DNA from: Blumeriella jaapii
Taxonomy: Eukaryota > Ascomycota > Leotiomycetes > Helotiales > Drepanopezizaceae
Direction of reading: 5' to 3'
Length of the DNA stretch: 64,000 nucleotides
Assembly: GCA_009599575.1 (NCBI GenBank)
Contig: VWND01000001.1
Location: forward strand, 620,001-684,000
Below are positions 26,466-36,829 of the stretch, piece after piece; within the stretch, counting starts at the first letter, position 1; each line of letters begins with the position of its first letter. Below the pieces are notes generated by a model that saw only the letters and a program-made list of their open reading frames with translations, did no database searches and was not told the DNA's origin. The translations under genes and the position numbers were made by a program.

Positions 26466-28318
26466 TTTCCGATGTGCAGCTACGTCCTCGTTAGAGAACT
26501 GAGGGCTGGGGACAGGAACAGATTTAGGCTTCGGGGGAGGTCGCTTTCTCTTCTGGCCAGCGTCTGTAGCAGTCTTGGGAGGGATGGCAGGAGACGGTTC
26601 AACCTGCTGAGCCTGCTGAATCTGCGGGACACCACCAGGCTGTCTCAAAGCTTCTAAAACGGCTCGCTCCTCTGGGCTTAGGTCGTCTCCCGTGGCCACA
26701 GTCGGAGTCTGTCCCAGTTGATTTAGATGCGTAGCGGCTGCCATTGCTGGTTTGAAAATGGTGTGGCTTGAACAGGCTTTGCACCAACGGCCTGATTACT
26801 CGACGTCTCGTACGAATTGGCCATGGGATTTGCCGCGGTAGGTATTGCTGGGCTCGGCTGCACAGCTTGAGCTGTCGCTGCGGCGGCGGGGGATCCATCG
26901 GGAACCGCCTGCCCGTCCATGGTGATGATGTCTCCATCCTGCCCATCTTTCTTCTTGTTCGTCGACCCCTTGGGCCTGCCTCGTCTCTTCTTGGCCCCAG
27001 AAGCCGTGTCCTCAGCCTGGCTCTTCATGGGTGTTTCCGAAGAGGAATGCTCCACTCTCGGTTCCGGTGCCTGGAGTTGGGGAGGCTCGTGGAGAGGAGC
27101 AGCGACTGCGGGCGTCGCAGCGTTGACCAACGCCAGTGACTGAGGAAGTCCCCAGGTGGGCGCCGACACCGCAGGACCAAAGCCATAGCCATTTCTCGAG
27201 TTTGGAGGCTCAACGTCCCCCGCCGGGCTGTGACCGAGACCGCCTTTCGACAGTCGCCCTTTTCTCCTCGCAGCTTGGTCTTTCGAGACCTCAGGGCTCC
27301 GGACCGTCACATCGGGAAAGATCTCGGCCAACCAGCCAATAAACAGTGCGCCTGTCTCTCGTGTATGGGCGCTCTCTGGGAAAATCCCATCCTCCGGGGG
27401 CGGAGCTCCAGGTATGCCACCGAAATATGCCACCGCCTTGCAGATCTGGTCGACGACGGTCACCGGGTTGATGCTCCTCAGCAAGGTGAGCAGTCGTGCC
27501 TGTTCCGACTTGGTCTCGTCTGGCGCCAACGGCCTCGACCTGTGCGATTCGCGGGCGCCCCCAAACGGCGAGTTTCGATTCTGACCACCCCCGAGGCTTG
27601 CCTCCAGCCCGCGTTTCTTCGGCGGCACGTATCTGTCGGCCTGCGCCGCCTTCGCGCGAGAGGCCGTGTTCTCGCTCGTCCTCCGTGCCGCCGCGTCCCT
27701 CTCGGCGGCCGCGTCTTTGCCCTGCATCTGGCCTTCGCTCTTCTTGCCCGGACTCGCGCCCATGTGCATGACGCCAAAATTGCCCTGCCTGGTGTCCGTC
27801 TTGCCCTTCAGCTTGCTCGGCACCGGGTTCCGCACCCGGCCATCCTTATTCGGGCCCAGGACGCCCTCGATCAGGGCCGTGGTGGAGGCCAGCTCCGCCG
27901 CCTCGGCGGCGCTGAGGTTGGGCGACGAATTGGCGGACGAAGCCCATCGGTCTCGCGGACGGCGGGATTGCTGAGGCGGGGGCGAGGGCGGGGGGGTTCT
28001 GACTCGGATTCGGATTTTGATTCGGATTCGGATTCTGGTTCTGGTTCTGATTCTGGTGCTGGTTCTGGTGCTGGTTCTGGTTCTGGTTCTGGTTCTGACC
28101 AGACGGGGGCCGAGATGCCTGCGACATTTGGTCGTGAGGAGGAGCACTTCTCACGTTGGAGGGGGAGTTCGACGTCGCGTTGTCTCCAGGCTGGAGCGGT
28201 GATGCAGCAGCAGCAGCAGCCACAGGGCCGAACTGCGTCCGCGGGAATCGGGCAAAGGCAGCAGAAGGATCGGCCGTCGCATTCACAACAGGAGCGAGGC
28301 CGGCAGCAGCTGTGGCCA
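24933..28318 (-). CDS. Large glutamine/asparagine-rich AT-hook protein, probable chromatin or transcription regulator
   Basis: About 1,130 residues, apparently without introns. I cannot name the family. From the N terminus: MATAAAGLAPVVNATADP and FARFPRTQFGP; an N/Q/H/P repeat at about residues 75-110; a folded segment containing LLTLLRSINPVTVVDQICKA and ALFIGWLAEIFPDVTV (about residues 260-350); an AT-hook KKRRGRPKGSTNKKK near residue 460; DDLSPEERAVLEALRQ; 34 consecutive glutamines; and a long Ser/Gln/Thr-rich tail ending EQMLRGYGRR. The AT-hook and Q-rich tail suggest nuclear DNA binding and activation, which is inference. Two frame slips are needed to read it as one gene: one extra base in a G7 run (27990-27996) and one missing base at 26744-26745. 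Two overlapping same-strand genes would be the alternative, which is unlikely. Confidence 0.7.
26364..26465. repeat. CAG/CAA polyglutamine repeat (coding)
   Basis: 34 uninterrupted glutamine codons on the minus strand, a mixture of CAG and CAA. Such mixed tracts are less prone to slippage than pure CAG. Confidence 0.95.
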
Positions 28319-29228
28319 TGGTCGCATGAGACTCGAGAATATCGCCATCGCCGGCGTCGTTCGGTCGCGGGCGGGCTGGGAGGGGGGAGAAGTGACGAGG
28401 CGAAGCAGCGAAGAAGTGAAGAAGTGAAGAAGTGAAGTGTGATGTTCGAGTGTCGTCGATGCAGCCGCCCACGCCGCTCGCTGGGCTTAAGCGCACCCGG
28501 CCCCAATCACATGAACGCGCGGGCGTCTATCTCGTATCGAGCGATGGACGAGACCGGGAGCTGTTGTCACCTTGAAAGCCCACGGCGCAGGTCTCGAGAG
28601 CTGGCACGATTCACGGGGAGCACGGCACGCGCGTTGGGATGGGACGCGGCATTGAGCATTGAGCGAGCATGGAGCATGGAGCATGTAGCATTGAGCATGT
28701 TGTGGTTGTGGTTGTGGTTGATGTTGATGTTGATGTTGATTTGATGTGGCGGAGGGAGCGAGCCCCTGACTGATGGCCAACATCGGTCCGCATCGCACAC
28801 ACTCTCCGGCTCTACACAACACATCGCAACACATCGCAACACATCACAACACTTACTCACCTCACGCCCTCAGGGCCGGGCAAAGAGGCCCGAATGCGAG
28901 CAAGCGGTCACGGCCGAGGAGCGTGGCGCCGTGACGGGTCGAGAGGGAGGCCATCTGCGGCCAACCAGACGCTCTCGCCGAAGGATACAGTGAATTCGTG
29001 CAACGCATATCCCGTGTGCATCCATCCCCCCCCCAGCGCGTTCCGTGCTGGACAATGGCTCGTCGTCTGCGGCTCGAGCCACACAGTGTCGACCAAATTT
29101 CCCTTCCCGTGAGCTCCGGACGTACCTAGGTCCGTCGCAGTCCAACCCCGATCAAATCAGTTGCCCGTGCCGGATCAGAGCATGCCCCTCTCTACTTCTA
29201 CACACGCCCAAGACACCCCGTCCCAGAT
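28319..29228. promoter_or_regulatory. Promoter region of the Q-rich gene, with short repeats
   Basis: About 900 bases between the Q-rich gene start and the NUP84 stop. GTTGTG/GTTGAT hexamers at about 28700-28743 and ACACATCGCA decamers at about 28812-28855. No gene seen. Confidence 0.5.
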
Positions 29229-32200
29229 CTAGGACTTCACGCTCCACAGATCCTGTGTCCAGCCTTTCATTCGCAGCTTCTTGCTCCTCGATCCTTGAGT
29301 GGGCCTCGACGCCGTGAGGAGCAGCAGGTCTTTGCTAGCCGCAGCCAGCTTGTCTACCAATTCCTCGATTTTCCGAGTCTTCACGAAAAGAGCGAGCAGA
29401 TCCGAATCCTCCTCGGCGATTTGGGTGGAGATGTTCATGCAGATCATCAGGTAATTGCGACTCAACGCCCCTCCACAGTTCTGCAGAATGGAGATGTAGG
29501 CTAGAACCGTCTCCGGGAGATATGCTTCCCGGAGAAGCCGGAACTCTTCTTCGACTTCCTCTGTGGCGTGATCGTTAGTGATGTGGGACAGGTCGTGTTG
29601 ATCTTGGACCTACCGTCCGGGCATGTGAGGAGCCAGTTCCGCAGAAGAGGCTCGAAAGCAACATTGGTGAGTTCAATAGCGGTCTGAAGTTGTCCCTTGT
29701 GCGCTTTTTGCCATCCGGGATCACTGCTCCTGTAGAAAAGATGAGCGAAATCGGGAGCCGAGAGCACAACCGGTCAACTCACTCTGATAAGACAACCCGC
29801 AGACTCGCGCAAGTCTCCAGATAGTCCAAGCAATCCACCAGTGACTCAAGCTCCCTAAAGCTCTTTGCCTGCGCGACCATGTACTTTTTGAGATGCCTCT
29901 TGCCATCGGCGGTGCCGTCGAGAACTTCAGTCACATCTTCCTCGTCCTCATTCTCGAGACCGGCAGCGTCGTAGGTTTCGCCAAGGATCGCGCGGGTTTT
30001 GGCTTTCACAATCCTCTTGTACTCGACATTGATGCCCATGGTTCGAGCCGCGTTGAGACGCACGTTTTCTGGTTGGGTCGTTAGCAAGCACAGGAGAGGA
30101 AGCATGGCCTACCTACTGAAGAATCTCAGGTAGAGCAATGTCCCGAGGGTGAAAGTCTCGTTCCACATGCCATCCACAAGCAGGTACCACTCTAAGCTTC
30201 TGATCAGTAGCATATCGATCCGATCTACTGCATCGGGATCCGGGCCGAAGAAGTTACTTGAAGGCTGAGTTAGCTTTCGTGGCTGACCGTCGGCTGAGAC
30301 TTCATCGAAGAGGTTGAACTTGCTAGCTGGATAGCCAGTCGACCGATCCGGAAAATCGGATTGTAGGAATCGTGCCTGTAGACTGACAAACTCTTGAACG
30401 TCGAGTCCCAACTCTCTCATCAGCTTGATCTGCGTGACGCGTTGCTTGTAGTCTGTAACATCGATCAAGTTCCGGCACAGAATGGCATATTTGCGCTTTC
30501 CTGAAAGTTGAGAGCAATACAGTGGGATGAGTTCCTCTTTGCCGGACAACCGAAGGAAACTGACATATGCCACGATAACATTCTCAACCTCGGTCACGTT
30601 GACCACACCTCCAAGATCAAGGCCTAGACCCTTGAAGACAATGAGGACGTGGGCCAAGACTCTCAGGCTGTCGTGGTCGTTCAAGGTAACGTACTTCATG
30701 AACTCCTCGTGTTCCGGGCTCTTCGAATTAGCCGGGAAAAGATTGGAAGGCTCGTGTTGGTTTGCAGACTTGGACAACGCCAAGCCTTGCTGGTAGATAA
30801 AATTCGAGAACGTATCACCAATGAGGACTCCTTGGAGCATCTTCATGGGTTGCGATGACTCTGCTGCCGTGATGCGATTTGCCTTGAGGTTTTCTACAAG
30901 CCGATAACCAGCGGTTTGAGGCTCACCATGAAACTGGATTGCGTCGAGAGATTCGAAATGTGAGGTGGCGTTGGAGAAGGGCTTGACTTTCGAGAGGTAA
31001 TTGTCAAATTGGTTTCTCAAGAGAGCGTTGTAGTGAGCGAACACGAAATCGTCCCAGGACCGGCACACAGCTTCGACGCTGTCGATATCACCGCTCAGAA
31101 TCCCATACACAGCCCTCTTGTAAGGGTCGCCTCCCCCGTTTCGAGCGAGAGCAAAGCACATGCGTCTCCAAAGAGCACAGGCCTCGGGGTTTCCAAATTC
31201 CTCGTCCCCAGAACTCTTGTCAGGGAATCCAGACATGCTCACAGCTCTCCAGATCTCTGTACGTTCCACGCACCACTCCTTAATCTCGTTAGAAGTTTTC
31301 CCTCGTCGCAACAGTTCATAACAGCCCAGCCAGATTGCACGTTCGAAATACTCGTCCTGCTGTTGGAGGCGCTTGCCCTGTCGGGTCATCGCATCTGGGT
31401 CGAGTTGGGTGATAAGGTCCTCGGGCAGGTTACGGGTATGTTGGAGGTTCATTTTCTTGCTTTTGATGGCGCCCTTGGTATGAATCCATCCATGAGCAAT
31501 GATGTCGCCTCTGTCGGCACTTTGCTGAAGATCATGGACAAGATCATTGATGTCTTCTCCTGATTCATCGGCCGAGTCCTTGAGCCATTGTAACACCGTC
31601 TTGCGCTCCAAAGCCAGCTCGTCCTTCTCCAAGAAATCTTCCCACAGCTCGTGTTGCGACGAGTATTGGTTGATGGGATGGTAACCCTGTACCTCGTCTT
31701 TGCGTCCGGGCCGAGGGAATCGGAGCTGGACCAGTCGTCGAAGCAGATCCCAGGTCTGAGCCTCTTGTTCCCAGCGCTCCAGATCCTCCAGCGTAGTCTT
31801 CTGTTCCTCCGGCGGTGAAACTATCATCAGTTCATTATCCGCCACGTCTGCGTCGCCGTCCTCGTCCACCGAGAATCCTCGCATCCTCTTCCTAAATCGC
31901 ATGCCGTTTTTCTTCTGGCGTTCTAATCCGTGCACCTTCCGCAGATTCTCGACCGTTTCCAACGCGATCTCGTGGTACAAGTCGACCAGATCTACCATCA
32001 TCTCGTGTCGCTCCTCGTCCTCGGTAGCTCTCTGGGGGTTGTAGCCATCGAGTACTTCGGCGAACCGCTCCACCTCGCGACCCACTCGGTTTGCAGCTTC
32101 GCGCAGAGGGTGTAGGATCGCGTCAGCATCTGCGGCGCTCTTAGCTGGCTGTCTTCTGGTCAAGTCTGGACGTAGCACATCAGCCCATGTCATCTCACAT

Positions 32201-32553
32201 CAAGTCGCCCTGTTGCATCTATCGCGGCCAAACTCACCATCGGGATCCTCGTCTTCGTCTTCGTCGGCGTCGGAGGGGACGGGCCGTTCTTGCGATCCCT
32301 CGTTCTCGGAGTATGTTTCGGACTGTGCAGTGTCAATGAGTGTCGACGTGTTTTCATGCATGGGGGGAAGCGCACTCCTCCTGCGAAGTTGTAGGAGAGA
32401 TCGCGATTTCGCTGAGTCGCACGAGCATTAGTGAGTGAGTGAGCTTCTCGGGCAGCTGGGGAAAAGAGCTGTGTAGGGAGGTACCTGCGCCGCCAACTGA
32501 GGTCTTCCGGAGGCAAAGGGGATCAGCGCCTTGGGTCGGGTCATGGGCGCCAT
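29229..32553 (-). CDS. nup84: Nucleoporin Nup84/Nup107
   Basis: Alpha-helical scaffold subunit of the Y-shaped outer-ring complex of the nuclear pore. Model: complement(29229..29560, 29614..29729, 29783..30068, 30117..32165, 32238..32411, 32485..32553), about 1,000 residues. The acidic N-terminal tail (ETYSENEGSQERPVPSDADE) is followed by a helical solenoid, with family segments such as WLGCYELLRRGKTSNEIKEW, ACALWRRMCFALARN, RAVYGILSGDIDSVEAVCRS, SLEWYLLVDGMWNETF, and near the C terminus FRLLREAYLPETVLAYISIL. The last four introns keep phase with GT-AG ends. The first exon (MAPMTRPKALIPFASGRP) is joined through a GT-AG intron (32412-32484). That frame reaches the acidic tail only if the G6 run at 32362-32367 is one base short. 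If exon 1 is wrong, translation would start at the ATG at 32361. Confidence 0.87.
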
Positions 32554-34161
32554 GCTCGCACGTGTGCAGAGAGCGTGTCTGGGTAGGCGTAGAGATTCGC
32601 GTCGCAGAGTTGACAGAAAGAGTGAATCTGCGGTGGTTGATACTGCACCGTACATTGAAGAAGCCGAATTGAAGAAGCCGAAGCTCTACCAAAAATATTC
32701 AGGCCACCGCGCACCGACGCCAGGCATCAACGCGGCTCACGAAAGGACTAGCGTCAAGGCGCGACTTAAATATTCTCGCGACCCTTCGGAACTTTCTTCT
32801 CCTCCCCATAATGTCAACGGCCATCTAATTAGAGTCTCGGAACAAGTCTCCTCTGGGAGTAGCCATCACTGCTTGTTCAGGTCCTTGCGACCTCTCTGCG
32901 CGCTCATGATCGCCCCGATGGAATTTACGACTCTCCCTGTTTCCGTTCCCTGACCGACCTTGATCGGAGTGAGGATGGGCAGCAAACTCGGAGAGGCACA
33001 GACTTGGCGACGACGGTCCCCGCAGGTTGAAGGCATGGGATTTTGGCTATGGCTATCTATGGACAAGCAAGAGGTGCGGCAAAGAGGGCTTTCATGCTCT
33101 TCCAGCGCCAGCTTCGTGTGCACGCTGCTTCATCTTTAAGCGCAGGAGGTTTGCCTTGGGGCAGCTGGCCGACCTTGCGGTGTCACCGTTCCTTTCGTAG
33201 AACCGGTGGCAGCATTCATATAGAGCATCCACCTGGGCCTTGCACTTGGCTTCGTGGTATGCGTTCTTCGCAAGACAGTCTGGTAGGTGGGCACCAGGTC
33301 GCTATGGTCAGCTCTTGCATCGTGTAAGAGCAGTATGAGAGCAGTACAGTACAGTATAGTACTGTACTGTACTGTACTGTATGTGTACTGTCATGGATCT
33401 CACCTTGAATTGCACACTGTGACTTGTTAGCATGACCTCCAGACACCAGCGCGGAGGAGTCTCTCACGGCTCTAGAGTGGCACGGTGGATCAGCCACCAG
33501 GTCGTCCTTTGAAGTCTGGATGTTTGCATCAGTCCTGTACATACAGTACGCAGGCAGCCAGCCGTGGGATCAAATGAAGCCAGGGTGGGATTGGATGAAA
33601 CCGACCATTGTCACTGCCTCCTGCTTTTCTCCGGTGGATCCGTTCAGGTCGTATAGCATATAGCGTACTTGAAAGAAGAGGAGTACCAATTCCCGACGTC
33701 TGGATCGCCTTTCTTGAGATCAAATCCGTCTTGCTCCGCCTCTGCCACAGACGAGGAGAGAAAGGCTGGCTCTTGCAGTAGGTAAGTACTGTACGTACGT
33801 ACAGTCCAGTCCAGTCCAGTCCAGTACATCAGTGAATTCCTCGCTACCCAGAAACGCCTCTCGATCTGTTAGCGCCGCCGGCGAGTTTCCCCACTACTTC
33901 TCACGCTCTCCAGCAAGAACACGAACCTTCTCCCTTGCCGACACAACACCACATCTCTCCGTGCAAGCACAATCTCACGGAACCCCCTCTCCAGATAGCA
34001 AGTTAAGACCACACTTCATCAGATCCCCTATGTAGCTGCCACTAACAGCCGTGCAATAGCCTCACTTCAACCTCCATCCCATTTCTGCACCAGACACGCG
34101 CCTTCGCAGCAGATTGCGACCCCAAGCTCAATAGCCAAATCCCCAAACGCAAAGAAAAAGC
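32554..34161. other. Intergenic between divergent NUP84 and SUMO
   Basis: About 1.6 kb holding both promoters. CAGTA/TACTG tract at 33338-33385 and a CCAGT array at about 33785-33827. No supported gene. Confidence 0.55.
33338..33385. repeat. CAGTA/TACTG inverted pentamer tract
   Basis: CAGTA units followed by TACTG units, so the two halves are complementary and could form a hairpin. Confidence 0.85.
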
Positions 34162-34593
34162 ATGTCTGCATCTGAGGAGAACGGCAGCCCTGGCGCGCCC
34201 CCCGAGAAGCCTGAGGGCAACGCCGCCGGCGACCAGAAGAAGAACGAGCACCTTAATATCAAGGTCACCGACAACAACAACGAGGTCTTCTTCAAGATCA
34301 AGCGCTCGACCGCCCTCAAGAAGCTGATGGACGCCTTCTGCGAGCGCCAGGGGAAGGCCCCGACCTCGGTCCGCTTCCTGTTCGACGGCAGCCGCGTTCA
34401 GCCTGGGGACAGCCCCGAGACCGTGAGTTTCCCCTTGCGTTCCTTCTCTCTCTCTTGCATCCCCCCCCCCCCCTCTTTTCTCTTCTGCTGGGCTGGGCTG
34501 GGAGCGGAACGGAGGCTAACAAGGTGACAGCTCGACATGGCCGACGGAGACACGCTGGAGGTCCACCAGGAGCAGATCGGAGGCGCGAATTAA
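34162..34593 (+). CDS. smt3: SUMO (ubiquitin-like modifier Smt3)
   Basis: Small protein attached to lysines of nuclear and other targets. Two exons, 34162..34422 and 34531..34593, give 107 residues. A disordered N-terminal tail of about 28 residues precedes the beta-grasp fold: HLNIKVTDNNNEVFFKIK, then KKLMDAFCERQGK, VRFLFDGSRVQPGD and DMADGDTLEVHQEQIGG. The mature C terminus is the Gly-Gly at 104-105, followed by a two-residue AN extension for the Ulp protease to remove. The intron (34423-34530) is GT-AG with a GCTAAC branch site. Confidence 0.96.
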
Positions 34594-35231
34594 GCAGCCG
34601 CGGATCCAGTCCGTGTTCAAGGAGAAATGGATTAATAGAGTTGGGATGGAAACGGACCGCGTGGAGGTGTGGAGAGCTGGTAATCTGCATCTGGGGGCCG
34701 GGGGGGTTACACTGGGAATGGGTTTGGGTTTTCCAGGCGTGGAACGGCGTCTTCCTTTGCTTCACGACATGCGTGTGCTTTTCCCGGGGGAGAGACGATA
34801 CGAGGTTCGAAGCCTTTTCCCAGCTTGCCGCATCTCGGTCTGGGCGGAAGGGAGGCCGATGACGAAGGCAGGCTTTTGCAAACCTTCCTGTCTTGTTTTT
34901 CGAAGCAGGATACCTATTTCCGTAGTTGCTACTTCTTGAGTTTGCGGGAATCAAGACGACCTCGGTGTTTTTCCACGATCTGGACTGTCCATGGCTAGTG
35001 GATCCCGTGTCACGCACGCTATAGCATAGATGTGCCCAACCGGCTCGCAGTACCCAAACGCCCGTTTCTCATGCGTGAAGCTATCCAACCGCCATATGAG
35101 GGTGCTCGTGTATGTACATGTGTGTACGCAACAACATCCCACTCCATCTCACTCCGTCCCTCTCCATCCCTCTCCCCTCTCCATCCCTCTCCATCCCAAG
35201 CAAGCACCACCCCTCACGCGCAAAGCCGAAA
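34594..35231. other. Intergenic between convergent genes
   Basis: About 640 bases of 3' flank. CATCCCTCTCC-type pyrimidine repeats at about 35140-35205. No gene seen. Confidence 0.5.
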
Positions 35232-36010
35232 CTAATCCTCCCACATCTTAGCCTTAGCCCTCTCCCTCTCCTCGTCCTTCCTCTTCTCCTCCTCCTTCTC
35301 CGCCTCCTCCTCTTCAGCTCCCTCTCCCTTAAGGCCTTCTCATACCGCCTCTCCTCCTCCGTCTTCCGCGGCGCCCTGACGCCCAAGGCCCCGGCAATCA
35401 TGCGCTTGGCGACCGCGTCCGTCTTCTCGGGCCGCTTATCCCCTCCCCTCCGCCCGCTAGCCCCGCCACTCGCCTCCTCGACGAAGCCATAGGGGTGCTG
35501 GAATTCCGGGACCGAGTTTGCCGGCGAGGGATTGGGCGCCGGGGGTGGCGAAGAGGGCGAGAAGGAGCGCGAGAAAGAGGCGCTGCTCGTCGGCGAAATG
35601 GGCGTGGGCGGCGGCGCCGAGGGGAAGGAGGTCGCGTTCTGCGGGGAGAGGGGCTGCTCTTGCTCTTCTTCGTCGTTGTTCTTGTTGTAGTGGCTGTTGT
35701 CCTGGTCGTTCGCAGTGGTGGGAGAGTCGAGTTCCTCGTCGTCCCAGGATTCGGAGATGGGTTCGTGGTTCTTGCTTTGGCTTTGGCTTTTGGATGGGCC
35801 TTTGGATGGGGACGGGGATTGCGGGGGGGAGGGCTGTTGTTTCTGGGAGAAGGAGCGCGAGGATTTCGAGGGTTGCGGGTTGATGGAGAGCGATTTGAGG
35901 GAGGACTCGAGAGCTGCGATTGCGGCCATGTGTTAGTTCGCTGGGTGAGTGGTTGTAGGAAGGGCTTGGAGAAGGTGAAAGAGAGGTGACGTACCTCGTG
36001 GTGAAGCCAT
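35232..36010 (-). CDS. Conserved fungal protein, mostly disordered (function unknown)
   Basis: About 230 residues from complement(35232..35913, 35995..36010). The first exon is only 16 bases (MASPR plus one base). Its GT-AG intron (35914-35994) has a CTAAC branch site and joins it to ALESSLKSLSINPQ. An in-frame ATG at 35929 would be the unspliced alternative. Ser/Pro-rich stretches and an acidic patch (ESWDDEELDSP) fill the middle. A conserved-looking block PEFQHPYGFVEEASG is followed by RPEKTDAVAKRMIAGALGV and KTEEERRYEKALRERELK. The C terminus should continue as an acidic/basic helix ending KAKMWED, but the frame slips at about 35311-35315 (one base short in a GGAGG run). I do not recognise a named family. 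Confidence 0.6.
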
Positions 36011-36784
36011 CGCAGCTTTTGATCTATTTCGTAGATTGGCGGTTTTGTGATTGGCGATTCGACGATTCGACGATTGATGATTGATGATGCCGTACGATGT
36101 GGAGTGTGCGTAAAGTAGATATGTAAGGTATGGCCAGGACAGCGAAGTAGATAAAAAGGAATACCTGCTTCGTTGTCGTTACGAGGCGAGTTCAAAGTTC
36201 AAATCGTGGAGGAGTGAGGGATGTGGGGGGAATGAGCAGCTAAGTCCAGTCCGGTCTCGTAGATATCTACATACATACGTACCTCACCTTATAGTCCCGT
36301 ACTTGCTCCAACTAAGGTTAGGCTGGACTACTTACCACTACTTCCTTGGGATAATTTCCGAATGAGGAAAAGCAGACTCCAAACCAATGTACTTCTTAAG
36401 TTAGTGCTACCTAACATTCAGATATCGGTCACGTGACAGAATCATCGCCGATGCCAAATCTGGGCGGACGCAGAAATAGAAAGTTCCTCGGGACTTGGTG
36501 TCATCGTATAAAGCTCCAGAACCGCTTCTATTGCACGAGCCGGTGGCGTGAGTACTTTAACCTCCTCAGAGCCAAAAGGAGTGTACAGTATGCGGTCCGG
36601 CCTCAACAGCCCCGCGTCCCGAGTGCAAGACCGAGGCGAGGTTCGGCTAGCCTCGATTCGCTACCGCGCATCAACAACAACACGTACATTCAAATGTACT
36701 TCTATGTATATCCATATATCTCATTTTTGGAATCGGTGGAATCATTCTCGAATATCCAGGTCCTGCTTTAGAATTCGGTAACGC

Positions 36785-36816
<32 letters not shown>

Positions 36817-36829
36817 GAGAGAGACAACC
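36011..36829. other. Intergenic, divergent promoters; GA run before the ligase-like gene
   Basis: About 820 bases between divergent genes. A GA dinucleotide run of about 40 bases (36786-36826) ends three bases before the start codon of the ligase-like gene. Confidence 0.55.

Noticed and set aside
26723..28147. Possibility that the AT-hook region is two overlapping genes on the same strand
   Set aside because: The second would start inside the first with a 22-base overlap, unlikely in a fungus; single-base indels explain it better.
27230..28435. 401-codon open frame on the plus strand opposite the AT-hook gene
   Set aside because: Antisense shadow of a GC-rich gene with Ser-Asp and Arg repeats mirroring the N/Q repeat; no family features.
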